Notes: generated from the letters alone by a model not told the origin. DNA of 64,000 nt from Ignavibacteriae bacterium HGW-Ignavibacteriae-1 (GCA_002839825.1 PGYU01000006.1:1-64000), one strand, 5' to 3'. Shown: positions 35,721 to 44,852, counted from the first letter of the stretch. Numbers and translations are program-made.

Positions 35721-36365
35721 ATGAAAAAATTTGTTTTTGTCACACTTGCATTTTTCTTTATTGTTTGTATGAAGACTTTTTCCGACGATAGACAGGAAAC
35801 GATTTTTGGTGGCGATTCGGTCACTTGGGGTGGTTTTGGTGCTCCGGAATTCAAATTATCCGAAGTTAACGGCGAATTTGCTTTGTATCTTGGCGGACGC
35901 GGTGGTGTTATTATCAATAACAGCCTTATTATCGGTTTAGCCGGTTATGGAGTGGTCACAAGCCACGAATTGGAAAATTATCATATCTCAGGTTATGCAG
36001 ATTCGAGTGCTTATTTGCGAGTCGGATACGGCGGGCTTTATATCGGATATACCGTTAATCCCCATAAAGTGGTTCATATCACAACCGGTCTGATTATTGG
36101 CGGCGGTGGCGCATTATACACAAGAGCTTATACACATCATGAAGATGACAATGAATATCGGGACAGACAAAAGTTCACTTACGAAAGCTCGCCATTTATG
36201 GTTCTTGAACCATCAATCGGTGCTGAGCTAAATATCACAAAATTTATGCGTTTTGAAGTTGGTGCATCCTACAAAATTATATCATACGTAGAACTGCCCA
36301 CAACCAAAAATAGCGATATTTCAGGTCTATCGGGTTATGTTACATTCAAATTCGGTAAATTCTAA
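35721..36365 (+). CDS. Hypothetical outer-membrane beta-barrel protein
   Basis: A signal peptide (about 1-21, ending 'MKTFSD') precedes a Gly/Tyr-rich, strand-alternating sequence ('LYLGGRGGVIINNSLIIGLA', 'YLRVGYGGLYIGYTV', 'GASYKIISYV') and a C-terminal 'GYVTFKFGKF' ending in Phe, typical of outer-membrane barrels. The family is not recognised. It stands alone: repeat elements upstream and a terminator downstream. Confidence 0.7.
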   Translation: MKKFVFVTLAFFFIVCMKTFSDDRQETIFGGDSVTWGGFGAPEFKLSEVNGEFALYLGGRGGVIINNSLIIGLAGYGVVTSHELENYHISGYADSSAYLRVGYGGLYIGYTVNPHKVVHITTGLIIGGGGALYTRAYTHHEDDNEYRDRQKFTYESSPFMVLEPSIGAELNITKFMRFEVGASYKIISYVELPTTKNSDISGLSGYVTFKFGKF

Positions 36366-36420
36366 TTTCTCTTAATGGCTAAAAACAATATTGAAAATGC
36401 CTCAATGAAGAGGTTCCCAA

Positions 36421-36457
36421 AACTCATACGTTGATTTTTTCGCGTATGAGTTTTTTT
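36421..36457 (+). terminator. Rho-independent terminator
   Basis: AACTCATACG (36421-36430) pairs with CGTATGAGTT (36443-36452) around a 12-nt loop and runs into a T-tract. Confidence 0.9.
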
Positions 36458-36564
36458 ATTAGTCAAAATTTATTATGCACCAATTAGGAATGCAATATTA
36501 CTGTATTTTCAATTCAATATTATAAATTTCCAAGCGTAAGTATAATTATTACAAATGAAAAATT

Positions 36565-37074
36565 ATGATTTACACTATCAGATTTGACACGAAATTGGGT
36601 GAAATGTTAGCATGTGCTACTGCTGACGGGCTATGTTTGTTAGAATTTACTGACCGCAGAATACTTGAGTGGGAATTTATTGATATATCCAAAAGGTTGA
36701 ATGATGCGATTGAACCCGGCGAAAATGAACATCTCAAACAAATTCGTGCTGAAATAGCTGAATATATGGATGGCAATCGGAAAGTCTTCAATGTCCCTTT
36801 AGTGCCTCTTGGAACTGAATTCCAACAATCGGTTTGGAAGGTTTTGCAACAAATTCCATATGGTGATACTTGGAGTTATCTCCAACTCGCCAATAAAATT
36901 TCTAATGCGAATGCTGTCAGAGCTGTTGCTTCTGCAAATGGCTTTAACAAAATTGGGATTGTAATTCCTTGCCACCGTGTAATTGGTAGCAATGGTAAAT
37001 TGACAGGTTATGGTGGAGGATTGGAACGCAAAAAATGGCTTCTGGATTTAGAATCTCACAATGCTTTATTCTAA
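36565..37074 (+). CDS. ogt: Methylated-DNA-protein-cysteine methyltransferase
   Basis: This DNA repair protein transfers alkyl groups from O6-alkylguanine to its own cysteine. The active-site motif is 'VIPCHRV' with Cys136. The helix-turn-helix 'TWSYLQLANKISNANAVRAV' with its Arg finger precedes it, and 'GYGGGLERKKWLL' follows. At 169 residues it is an Ogt/MGMT type without an Ada domain. It opens a same-strand run of small repair and stress genes. Confidence 0.95.
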   Translation: MIYTIRFDTKLGEMLACATADGLCLLEFTDRRILEWEFIDISKRLNDAIEPGENEHLKQIRAEIAEYMDGNRKVFNVPLVPLGTEFQQSVWKVLQQIPYGDTWSYLQLANKISNANAVRAVASANGFNKIGIVIPCHRVIGSNGKLTGYGGGLERKKWLLDLESHNALF

Positions 37075-37151
37075 ATTTTGCCCTTATCGTTCTTATAAAC
37101 TTAACAAAGTATTTTATCGTTGAAAAATCGAACAATAATTAGGAGAAATTT

Positions 37152-37649
37152 TTGGAAATAAGAATAGCAAACATCAGTGATTTGGGTTCAATAACCGAAA
37201 TTTATAATCAGGCAATTCTCACCAAGAATGCGACTGCTGACATATACCCTGTCGAAACTGAAAGCCGTATAAATTGGTTCAATGAACATACACCTGATAA
37301 ATACCCGATTTTTGTCGCTGTTATTGATGATAAAGTCGTTGGGTGGATTTCGCTAAGTCCATACCGGCAGGGCAGAGCAGCATTGCGTTACACAGCCGAG
37401 GTGAGCTATTACCTTCATACTGATTTTCAGGGTCGAAAAATAGGCAGCCAATTGTTAGAATTTGTGATAAATGAATGTCCAAATTATCAAATCAAAACAT
37501 TATTCTCAATCATACTCGAGCATAATATCGTTAGTATCAAATTAATGAAAAAATTCGGCTTTGAGCAGTGGGCTTATTTGCCGAATGTAGCCGATTTCGA
37601 TGGTGTGGAATATGGGCAGGTCTATTATGGAAGACGGGTATATGAATAG
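37152..37649 (+). CDS. GNAT acetyltransferase, phosphinothricin-acetyltransferase-like
   Basis: Translation starts at TTG 37152, with AGGAG at 37141-37145 placed correctly and no better ATG. The GNAT fold is seen in 'MEIRIANISDLGSITEIYNQ', 'AEVSYYLHTDFQGRKIGSQL' (acetyl-CoA loop) and 'NIVSIKLMKKFGFEQWAYLP'. The Pat/MddA-like group acetylates phosphinothricin or methionine derivatives. The substrate here is not determined. Confidence 0.9.
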   Translation: MEIRIANISDLGSITEIYNQAILTKNATADIYPVETESRINWFNEHTPDKYPIFVAVIDDKVVGWISLSPYRQGRAALRYTAEVSYYLHTDFQGRKIGSQLLEFVINECPNYQIKTLFSIILEHNIVSIKLMKKFGFEQWAYLPNVADFDGVEYGQVYYGRRVYE

Positions 37650-37670
37650 AGAAACCTTAATAACAAAATA

Positions 37671-38141
37671 ATGAAAAAACATACTTATAAATTGAGCCTC
37701 AATTGGGTTGGAAATTTAGGCTCCGGAACGAGTGATTACCGTGCTTACAGTAGAAATCATGTCATACAAGCTGAGTCAAAATCGGAAATATTGGCTTCGT
37801 CAGACCCTGCATTTCGTGGTGACAGCACAAGGTATAATCCGGAAGTACTTTTGCTTGCTTCATTGTCAAGTTGCCATATGCTTTGGTTTCTTCATCTATG
37901 TGCCGATAGCGGTGTTATTGTTGTCCAATATTTCGATAATCCTGAAGGCATTATGTTAGAAAGTGAAAATGGCGCCGGACGCTTCGAATCGGTAACTCTG
38001 AATCCAATTGTAACAGTTGCAGAATCAAGTATGTTAGACAAATTGGACCCAATTCACGAAAAAGCCAACTCGCTATGTTTCATTGCCAATTCAGTAAATT
38101 TCCCTGTGAAGCACAATCCTACTTGCAAAGTGCCAAACTAA
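37671..38141 (+). CDS. OsmC-family peroxide-detoxification protein
   Basis: The OsmC/Ohr fold is indicated by 'GDSTRYNPEVLLLASLSSCH' with the first redox cysteine and 'HEKANSLCFIANSV' with the second. Such proteins reduce organic hydroperoxides. Trp-rich strands at the N-terminus ('YKLSLNWVGNLGSGT') fit the family. It is 21 bases after the GNAT gene. Confidence 0.9.
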   Translation: MKKHTYKLSLNWVGNLGSGTSDYRAYSRNHVIQAESKSEILASSDPAFRGDSTRYNPEVLLLASLSSCHMLWFLHLCADSGVIVVQYFDNPEGIMLESENGAGRFESVTLNPIVTVAESSMLDKLDPIHEKANSLCFIANSVNFPVKHNPTCKVPN

Positions 38142-38203
38142 TTATTTTTTTATTTCGTTTGGTGTTTCTGATTGTCATTTTGAAAAACTTAACAAATTCG
38201 ATT

Positions 38204-38656
38204 ATGAGAGTAATATACATATATTTAGTAATTTTCCTGATTGTCTTTTCCACCTCCAATCTGTATTCACAAACTGTATTCCCGGACTTTTTACATGGTA
38301 CTTGGAAAATGGAGAATCAAGAAATCTACGAGCATTGGGATATCCTGTCCGAAGGGAAAATGAAGGGATTCTCCTACAAAATGGAGAATAACAAAATGGT
38401 AGTTTCCGAGTACTTGGATATATTCACCCAAGGTTCAGACATAATTTATACAGCTTCGGTGTTGAAGCAAAACAAAGGTGTTGGCATTGATTTTCGAATG
38501 ACACAATCCGACAGCCTATTTGTTTTCGAGAATCCCAATCACGATTTTCCCAAAAAAATTAGCTATCAAAAACGTTCAGAAACGGAAATATTTGTTCAAG
38601 TATCTGACGGCAAAGAAAAGGGATTTTCATATACTATGCACAAAATTATTGATTAA
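38204..38656 (+). CDS. Secreted DUF6265-like protein
   Basis: The start is set at ATG 38204, where a signal peptide (about 1-22, ending 'SNLYSQ') begins; an earlier in-frame start would put it inside the preceding gene. The mature 128 residues carry the 'GTWKMENQEIYEHWDILSEG', 'GFSYKM' and 'FENPNHDFPKKISYQ' pattern of DUF6265, a lipocalin-like domain of unknown role in Bacteroidota. Confidence 0.8.
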   Translation: MRVIYIYLVIFLIVFSTSNLYSQTVFPDFLHGTWKMENQEIYEHWDILSEGKMKGFSYKMENNKMVVSEYLDIFTQGSDIIYTASVLKQNKGVGIDFRMTQSDSLFVFENPNHDFPKKISYQKRSETEIFVQVSDGKEKGFSYTMHKIID

Positions 38657-38671
38657 ACTAAGGAGTACATT

Positions 38672-38728
38672 ATGGATAAAGCAGAATTGACAATGGTTGA
38701 AAAAAACTATAAACTATTTTCTTTATAG
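38672..38728 (+). CDS. Possible 18-codon peptide or gene remnant
   Basis: AGGAG at 38661-38665 sits before an ATG that opens 18 codons ('MDKAELTMVEKNYKLFSL') and a TAG. The strong ribosome site makes it either a tiny peptide or the surviving 5' end of a deleted gene. There is no other evidence. Confidence 0.25.
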   Translation: MDKAELTMVEKNYKLFSL

Positions 38729-38775
38729 TTTCGTTTGGGCGAATATATTTATTTTATTTCATTTTTAGCTACCAA

Positions 38776-39237
38776 ATGATTAAGTCAATAATTACTCTGA
38801 TACTGTTTATGTCTGCTTTTGTTGTCATTCGGGCGCAAAGCGTGAACCCAAATTACGATTCTACATTGGCAAAATCATTGCAAGCCGATGATTACGGTAT
38901 GAAATCCTATATTCTGGCTATACTGAAATCCGGTCCCAACAAATCGGCTGATAAGTCTATGATTGACAGTTGCTTCAGAGGGCATATGAGTAACATCAAA
39001 CGCTTGGTTGACGATGAAAAATTAATCGTTGCAGGACCTCTCGGCAAAAATGATAATTCGTATCGCGGTATATTTATTCTAAACGTTCAATCAATCGAAG
39101 AAGCTGAAGAATTGCTCCAAACTGACCCTGCAATCACGGAAAAGTTGTTGCAAGCAGATTTGTATAAATGGTATGGCTCGGCAGCCTTACCCAAATATCT
39201 CGAATCATCCGACAAAATTTGGAAAATAAGCCCCTAA
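38776..39237 (+). CDS. Exported YciI-like (DGPF) protein
   Basis: A signal peptide (about 1-20, ending 'VIRAQS') precedes a YciI-like domain: 'YILAILKSGPN', 'HMSNIKRLVDDEKLIVAGPL', 'FILNVQSIEEAEELLQTDPA', 'LYKWYG'. YciI proteins form dimeric ferredoxin-like barrels of unclear activity. An exported form is common in Bacteroidota. Confidence 0.85.
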   Translation: MIKSIITLILFMSAFVVIRAQSVNPNYDSTLAKSLQADDYGMKSYILAILKSGPNKSADKSMIDSCFRGHMSNIKRLVDDEKLIVAGPLGKNDNSYRGIFILNVQSIEEAEELLQTDPAITEKLLQADLYKWYGSAALPKYLESSDKIWKISP

Positions 39238-39272
39238 TTCAATTTTTAATTAATTATATATAGGATTAAATT

Positions 39273-39665
39273 ATGTCTATGCAATCAAACCCCGTAAATT
39301 GGTTCGAAATTTACGTTCAAGATATTAAGAGAGCTCAAAAGTTTTATCAAACAGTTTTAAATGTAGAGATGATTAAGTTGGACGTCCCAACTGAGGGTGA
39401 CGAAGTCTTTCAAATGGTTTCTTTCCCATATGTAGAAAATGGTTCCAATGCGACCGGTGCACTTGTCCAATTTGCGGGAGTCCCATCCGGTGGCAATAGC
39501 ACTATGGTTTACTTCACTTGCGAAGATTGTGCTACCGAACAAAGTCGCGTCGAAGGTGCAGGTGGTCAAATCATGAAAGAAAAATTTGCGATAGGACCAC
39601 ACGGTTTTTGTTCTATTTGCATTGATACCGAAGGAAACGCTTTTGGCTTACACTCAATGAAATAA
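39273..39665 (+). CDS. VOC-family (glyoxalase-like) protein
   Basis: The 130 residues show the paired beta-alpha-beta-beta-beta modules of the VOC superfamily: 'NWFEIYVQDIKRAQKFYQTV' and 'IGPHGFCSICIDTEGNAFGL'. The metal-binding Glu at the end of the second half is replaced by 'LHSMK', so the activity is uncertain. It lies within the stress-gene run. Confidence 0.88.
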   Translation: MSMQSNPVNWFEIYVQDIKRAQKFYQTVLNVEMIKLDVPTEGDEVFQMVSFPYVENGSNATGALVQFAGVPSGGNSTMVYFTCEDCATEQSRVEGAGGQIMKEKFAIGPHGFCSICIDTEGNAFGLHSMK

Positions 39666-39680
39666 TTTTTTGGAGAATCA

Positions 39681-40190
39681 ATGAATAAGTATAAAATTGA
39701 ATTGAAATGGGCAATCATTTATAGTGTGATGGTACTTTTGTGGATGACTATGGAAGTATTGCTCGGGCTGCATGGTGAGCATATTGACTTACATATGGTT
39801 ACAACTATGTTCTTTTTGGTACCGATGATAATTTTATACATTTATGCATTGCTCGACAAAAAGAAAAATTATTACGCCGGTACTATGAATTACATGCAGG
39901 GTTTTGTAACAGGGGTTATTCTTACAGTAATTATTGCACTTATCAGCCCTCTTACGCAGTATATTACTTCCGAGTTTATTACACCCGATTTCTTCGCTAA
40001 TGCTAAGGAATACGCAACTTCTACGGATAAGATGACTCAAGAACAAGCCCAATCGCACTTTAATTTGTCGAACTATATGATACAGGGCTTTTTCGGTTCA
40101 TTAATAGTTGGTATTGTTTTCAGTGCTATAATTGCCATATTTACCCGTTCCAAAGCAAAAACAAATGTTGAAAATATTTCTGACAATTAA
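39681..40190 (+). CDS. DUF4199 integral membrane protein
   Basis: Four hydrophobic segments lie at about 10-28, 37-57, 72-95 and 130-152, with an extracytoplasmic loop between the third and fourth ('YITSEFITPDFFANAKEY'). The length and pattern match DUF4199, a Bacteroidota family of unknown function. It is 15 bases after the VOC gene, with GGAGAATCA ahead of the start. Confidence 0.85.
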   Translation: MNKYKIELKWAIIYSVMVLLWMTMEVLLGLHGEHIDLHMVTTMFFLVPMIILYIYALLDKKKNYYAGTMNYMQGFVTGVILTVIIALISPLTQYITSEFITPDFFANAKEYATSTDKMTQEQAQSHFNLSNYMIQGFFGSLIVGIVFSAIIAIFTRSKAKTNVENISDN

Positions 40191-40222
40191 ACTTTTTTTT
40201 AACTTTATTAGGAATTATTGAT

Positions 40223-40666
40223 ATGACTGTAATAAACGTTTACCTTAACTTTAAGGGAAATTGCGAGGAAGCTTTCAATTTCTACAAGTCAGTTCTCGGC
40301 GGCGAATTTTCTTATGTCGGCAGATTCGGTGAAATGCCGCCACAGGAAGGAATGCCTCCAATGCCACCCGAAATGGCTAAGCAAATTATGCACATTTCAT
40401 TGCCTATCAGCAAGGAAACAACCTTGATGGGTAGTGACACAGGTGGTGAATGGGCTCCACATTTTAAACAAGGAAATAATTTCTCTGTTTCAATCACTAC
40501 TGACAATAAATCCGAAGCAGACCGCTTATTCAATGGGCTTTCAGCCGATGGACAAGTTGTTATGCCGATGGCAGATACATTCTGGGGTGATTATTTCGGT
40601 ATGTTTACCGACAAATTCGGTGTAAATTGGATGATTAGTTTCAACGCGGAATATAGTGGCAATTAA
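40223..40666 (+). CDS. VOC-family PhnB/YjdN-like protein
   Basis: The family pattern is 'VYLNFKGNCEEAFNFYKSVL', 'MGSDTGGEW', 'DTFWGDYFGMFTDKFGVNWM'. A Met/Pro-rich loop ('EMPPQEGMPPMPPEMAKQ') is inserted as in YjdN proteins. The function of these DUF/PhnB-like members is unknown. It ends the run of small genes at a terminator. Confidence 0.9.
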   Translation: MTVINVYLNFKGNCEEAFNFYKSVLGGEFSYVGRFGEMPPQEGMPPMPPEMAKQIMHISLPISKETTLMGSDTGGEWAPHFKQGNNFSVSITTDNKSEADRLFNGLSADGQVVMPMADTFWGDYFGMFTDKFGVNWMISFNAEYSGN

Positions 40667-40690
40667 TCACTGCGTACATAATTTTCAAGC

Positions 40691-40722
40691 AAAAGTGCAT
40701 CACGATATGGTGCACTTTTTTT
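40691..40722 (+). terminator. Rho-independent terminator
   Basis: AAAAGTGCA (40691-40699) pairs with TGCACTTTT (40711-40719) and a T-run follows. It ends the stress-gene run. Confidence 0.88.
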
Positions 40723-41010
40723 ATGCAAGAAATCTCAATCACGAATTGGAGATTCCGAGAATTTCATTTTTTTATTCACTAATGAATCTTGCTTATAGTG
40801 CATGATTTGAGCACTTCAAACCTATAATCTGCTTGTCTTGAATAAACTAATACATAATTTACATCGTGTAAAATTTACATGTATTCGTTTGTGAGATTGC
40901 ACACGGTGCAAATTTATTTGTCAGAAAAATATGAATTTTTAGAAAAAATCGGGATTAATTATGATAGCATTACTACCAAATAATGAGAACAGAACAAGTA
41001 TTCCAGCCTG
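40723..41010. other. Gap without a gene
   Basis: Only small inverted repeats are visible: AATCTC/GAGATT near 40732-40753 and TTTACA-TCG-TGTAAA at 40858-40872. The latter could be an operator for the transporter operon, but there is no other support. No promoter match of the TTTG/TAnnTTTG kind is seen. Confidence 0.4.
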
Positions 41011-42450
41011 ATGAGTTTAATTGATATTTTCATTTTTATTGTTTACTTCGCCATAATGCTCGGAGTAGGCATCTATTTTTTCAAAAAGAACAAAAACGTC
41101 GAAGACTACTATGTGGGCGGTCGCTCTCTTGGTAGTTGGCACATTGGGCTGTCAGTAGTCGCCACAGATGTTGGCGGCGGATTTTCAATCGGGCTTGGCG
41201 GTTTAGGCTTTGCGATTGGTTTAGCAGGCTCGTGGATGCTTTTTACCGGATTAATCGGTGCTTGGCTCAGTGCTATTTTCTTAATTCCAATCATTAGCAA
41301 AATTTCTGTTAAACATAATTTTTTCACCTTACCACAAATTTTCGAGTATTTTTACAACAGTAAGGTAGCAATGATTGCAGGGATAATTTCTGCCATCGGA
41401 TATATCGGCTTCACAAGTTCGCAATTATTAGCCGGAGCAAAGTTAGCTTCTGCCACATTTGTGGAAATTGATTTAGTAACTGCCCTAATTATTATGGGAG
41501 TAATTGCGGTTGTTTACACAGGAATCGGTGGCTTGAAAGCCGTGATTTATACCGATACAATTCAATGGATTATCCTTATGAGCGGATTGATTTTAATCGG
41601 AATCCCGATTGCATATAATGCTATTGGTGGTTTTGATGCAATCAGGTCAACTCTCGGTGGGGAATTTTTGTCATTTTCTAATATTACATGGCAACAAATT
41701 GTCAATTGGGGAATTACAATTATCCCGATTTGGTTTGTCGGTATGACGCTATACCAAAGGATATTTGCCTCCAGAAGCGAAAAAGAAGCAAAGAAAGCCT
41801 GGTTTATTGCGGGGTTATTCGAATGGCCCATAATGGCATTTATGGGTGTAACGCTTGGATTATTTTCTCGAGTAGCCTTCGAAAACGGAATGTTTGCCGA
41901 ACTTGGTTATGCGGCTGGCTCAGTTATGGATGCCGAAATGGGATTGCCGATTTTGTTGAACACAGTTTTGCCGGTCGGGCTTTTGGGTATTATGCTGTCG
42001 GCGTATTTTTCAGCAATATTGTCAACTGCCGATAGTTGTCTAATGGCTGCTTCCGGGAATGTTCAAACTGATATTTTAGGCAAACTCTTCAATTTCAAAA
42101 CTGACACGAAATCGCATTTGCGCTCCTCGCAATTTATTACGATTGGTATCGGTGTGTTGGCTTTGTTGCTTGCATCGGTAATGACAAATGTGCTTGAATT
42201 AATGCTGTATTCGTACGCTTTTATGGTGTCGGGGTTGTTTGTCCCTATTTTAGTTGGATTATACGGAAGTAAACCAAACCCCAACGCAGCTATTGCGGCA
42301 ATGATTCTTGGTGGCAGCACGACTGTTGCTTTGGTGATTGCCAATATAAAATTACCTTTCGATTTAGATGCCAATATTTTCGGGATTCTAACTTCAGCTA
42401 TAATATATTTTGGAGTGGATTCTCTTTATAAAAATAATAATGAAAAATAA
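41011..42450 (+). CDS. Sodium:solute symporter (SSS family)
   Basis: The 479-residue protein has about 13 hydrophobic segments. Family marks are 'VEDYYVGGRSLGSWHIGLSV' near the N-terminus, 'GFTSSQLLAGAKLAS', 'AVVYTGIGGLKAVIYTDTIQ' and the Na-site region 'SAYFSAILSTADSCLMAASG'. The substrate is not predictable by eye, but the following amidohydrolase and alanine racemase point to amino acids or acyl-amino acids. It overlaps the amidohydrolase gene by 11 bases. Confidence 0.92.
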   Translation: MSLIDIFIFIVYFAIMLGVGIYFFKKNKNVEDYYVGGRSLGSWHIGLSVVATDVGGGFSIGLGGLGFAIGLAGSWMLFTGLIGAWLSAIFLIPIISKISVKHNFFTLPQIFEYFYNSKVAMIAGIISAIGYIGFTSSQLLAGAKLASATFVEIDLVTALIIMGVIAVVYTGIGGLKAVIYTDTIQWIILMSGLILIGIPIAYNAIGGFDAIRSTLGGEFLSFSNITWQQIVNWGITIIPIWFVGMTLYQRIFASRSEKEAKKAWFIAGLFEWPIMAFMGVTLGLFSRVAFENGMFAELGYAAGSVMDAEMGLPILLNTVLPVGLLGIMLSAYFSAILSTADSCLMAASGNVQTDILGKLFNFKTDTKSHLRSSQFITIGIGVLALLLASVMTNVLELMLYSYAFMVSGLFVPILVGLYGSKPNPNAAIAAMILGGSTTVALVIANIKLPFDLDANIFGILTSAIIYFGVDSLYKNNNEK

Positions 42451-43570
42451 AAAAATAACAGACTTGAGACATGAGCTTCACAAGCATCCTGAGCTTTCAC
42501 ATAAGGAATTCCAAACTGTTGAGCGTATTTCCGATTTTATATATGCTGCCTCGCCCGATAAAGTTATTGCACTTGGCTCCACAGGAAAAGCATTTGTATT
42601 CAATGGCAAGGAAAAGGGCAAAACCCTGATGTTCAGGGCCGAACTTGATGCCTTACCCATCACAGAAGATTCATCGCTCGAGTATGCCTCTCAAAATCCC
42701 AATGTTGCACATTCTTGCGGGCATGACGGACACATGGCTATAATCGCCGGACTTGCTTTGAAAATCGCAGAAAAACGACCCGAAAAGGGGAGAGTTGTCT
42801 TGCTTTTTCAACCCGCTGAAGAAGTTGGGGAAGGTGCTCGTGGAATTGTCGAAGACCCTGCTTTCAATGCTATCGCACCTGATTATATCTTTGCATTGCA
42901 CAATATTCCGGGTGTCGAGGCAAATCATATTCTGCTCAAATCGGATACATTTGCAGCTGCATCAAAAGGGATGACTGTAAAACTTTTCGGGAAAACTTCT
43001 CATGCAGCAGAACCTGAAAACGGCATTAGCCCTGTTTATGCAATTCAGCACATAATAAAAAATCTTTCCGAATTAGCCTCAGACAAAAGTCTATTTCGTG
43101 ACATGATTTTGCTTACATTTATTCACATTCGGATGGGCGAAATCGCTTTCGGGACAAGTCCCGGCTATGCTGAAATCATGATTACTTTACGCGCTTTTGA
43201 TAATGATGATATGGATTTTTTGACCCGCCAATCTGAGCAAATTATCTCGAAAATAACTCAAGATGAAAAACTCAAGTTTGAGATTTCATATAGCGAAGTG
43301 TTTCCGGCTGTTGTCAATCAAGAAGATTGTGTGAAATTAGTCGTCCAAGCTGCTAAGGAGAATAATCTTGTTATAAAAAATCTAAAAACGCCTTTCAAAT
43401 GGTCGGAAGATTTCTCATATTTCACACAAAATCATCACGGTTGTATGTTTGGCTTAGGTGCCGGAGTTAATCAACCACAGCTTCATAACAGCGATTACGA
43501 CTTCCCTGACGAATTATTAGAATCGGGAATTAACATGTTTTTCTCGATTTACAACAAAATAAATTTTTAA
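42440..43570 (+). CDS. M20-family amidohydrolase
   Basis: The start at ATG 42440 overlaps the transporter stop; an upstream in-frame codon would lie deep inside the transporter. Zinc-site motifs are 'ELDALPI', 'HSCGHDGHMA' (about 89-98) and 'QPAEEVGEGARG'; a dimerisation lid region ('GKTSHAAEPENGISPVYAI') follows. Members hydrolyse N-acyl amino acids, hippurate or IAA conjugates. With the transporter and racemase it may form a scavenging route. Confidence 0.9.
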   Translation: MKNKKITDLRHELHKHPELSHKEFQTVERISDFIYAASPDKVIALGSTGKAFVFNGKEKGKTLMFRAELDALPITEDSSLEYASQNPNVAHSCGHDGHMAIIAGLALKIAEKRPEKGRVVLLFQPAEEVGEGARGIVEDPAFNAIAPDYIFALHNIPGVEANHILLKSDTFAAASKGMTVKLFGKTSHAAEPENGISPVYAIQHIIKNLSELASDKSLFRDMILLTFIHIRMGEIAFGTSPGYAEIMITLRAFDNDDMDFLTRQSEQIISKITQDEKLKFEISYSEVFPAVVNQEDCVKLVVQAAKENNLVIKNLKTPFKWSEDFSYFTQNHHGCMFGLGAGVNQPQLHNSDYDFPDELLESGINMFFSIYNKINF

Positions 43571-43573
43571 GCA

Positions 43574-44728
43574 ATGCAAGAAAGCTCACTTATAACGTTA
43601 AAAGAAAAATCCGTAGAAAATAACATCAATTTTTTGAGAAAAAAACTTGGGAAAAAAGTCAAAATATCGGCTGTAGTCAAAGCCAATGCCTACGGACACG
43701 GAATTGAACACATAGTACCATTGTTTGAAAAGCATGGTATTGACCATTATTCAGTATTTTATTACCAAGAAGCTGTTCGTGTTTCCGACAGTTTGTCCGG
43801 CGAAGCTGCTATTATGATTATGGGCTGGATAGCGGATAATGATATGCGCGATACAATCCAAAAAGGCTTTGAATTCTATATTTTCAACGTTGAACGATTA
43901 AAAACCGCATTGGAAATTGCTCAACAACTCGGATTAAGAGCCAAAATCCATCTTGAAGCCGAAACAGGAATGAATCGTACAGGATTGAATTTGGATGAGT
44001 TCAATGAATCAATCCGTTTGATTAAAGAGAACCCCGACTATGTCGAAGTTGTGGGCTTTTGCACTCATCTTGCAGGTGCCGAAAGCATCTCAAATCATTA
44101 TAGAATTCAAAAACAATTGAAAAAATATTTCAAATTGCTGGATGTGCTGGAATCGAATGAAATTAAACCAAAATTCAAACATGTTGCCAATTCTGCTGCT
44201 GCATTTGTATATCCTGCAGCAAGGTTAGATTTGGTCAGAATTGGGATTATGATTTACGGCTTTTGGTCGAGCACAGAAACATTCATCCAATATCTTGACA
44301 AAAAAGTGAACAAAAATGACCCTTTGGACAGAATACTCGGATGGAAAACTCAAATCATGGCAACGAAAAAAATCAAAGCCGGTGAGTTTGTAAGTTACGG
44401 AATTTCGTACCTTGCCCAAAACGACATTGTAACTGCTGTTTTGCCAATCGGTTACGCCGGTGGATATATCCGTTCCTTGAGTAACAAAGGGCAAGTGCTG
44501 CTTCATGGTCAATTATGCAGAGTCATTGGTGTGGTAAATATGAATATGATAATTATTGATATTACTCATATTTCGGATGTCGAAATTGGAGACGAAGTGG
44601 TTATCATCGGTCGTCAAGGTGAATTGGAGATTAAGGTTGGTGCATTCAGTGATATCAGTAACAAACTTAATTATGAAGTTTTGGCAAATTTGCCACCAAA
44701 CATTGACAGAAAGATTTTGAGCATATAA
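43574..44728 (+). CDS. alr: Alanine racemase (PLP-dependent)
   Basis: It interconverts L- and D-alanine for peptidoglycan. The PLP lysine is Lys36 in 'AVVKANAYGHG', the opposing catalytic tyrosine lies in 'VSYGISYLAQ' (about 272-281), and 'MNRTGLNLDEF' and 'GVVNMNMIIID' are family motifs. The usual 'GEvVTLIG' end is present as 'GDEVVIIGRQG'. The start is 3 bases after the amidohydrolase stop, so it is the last gene of a three-gene operon. Confidence 0.95.
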   Translation: MQESSLITLKEKSVENNINFLRKKLGKKVKISAVVKANAYGHGIEHIVPLFEKHGIDHYSVFYYQEAVRVSDSLSGEAAIMIMGWIADNDMRDTIQKGFEFYIFNVERLKTALEIAQQLGLRAKIHLEAETGMNRTGLNLDEFNESIRLIKENPDYVEVVGFCTHLAGAESISNHYRIQKQLKKYFKLLDVLESNEIKPKFKHVANSAAAFVYPAARLDLVRIGIMIYGFWSSTETFIQYLDKKVNKNDPLDRILGWKTQIMATKKIKAGEFVSYGISYLAQNDIVTAVLPIGYAGGYIRSLSNKGQVLLHGQLCRVIGVVNMNMIIIDITHISDVEIGDEVVIIGRQGELEIKVGAFSDISNKLNYEVLANLPPNIDRKILSI

Positions 44729-44790
44729 ACTTTCACCTTATCAATAGATTTATACTTAATACCACTCGAAAATATCGTTTTAATTCACAT

Positions 44791-44824
44791 TTTGTTAATA
44801 ATTCCTTAATTTTTCGTACTTTTA
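44791..44824 (+). promoter_or_regulatory. Possible promoter of the methyltransferase-like gene
   Basis: TTTG at 44791-44794, a 22-base spacer and TACTTTTA at 44817-44824 match the Bacteroidota pattern except for the last base, 28 bases before ATG 44853. Confidence 0.35.
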
Positions 44825-44852
44825 TAGAATTACATAACATTATTGATTGAAT

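Noticed and set aside
42410-42439. An upstream start for the M20 amidohydrolase
   Set aside because: It would lie deep inside the transporter gene; ATG 42440 gives a normal short overlap and a usual N-terminus.
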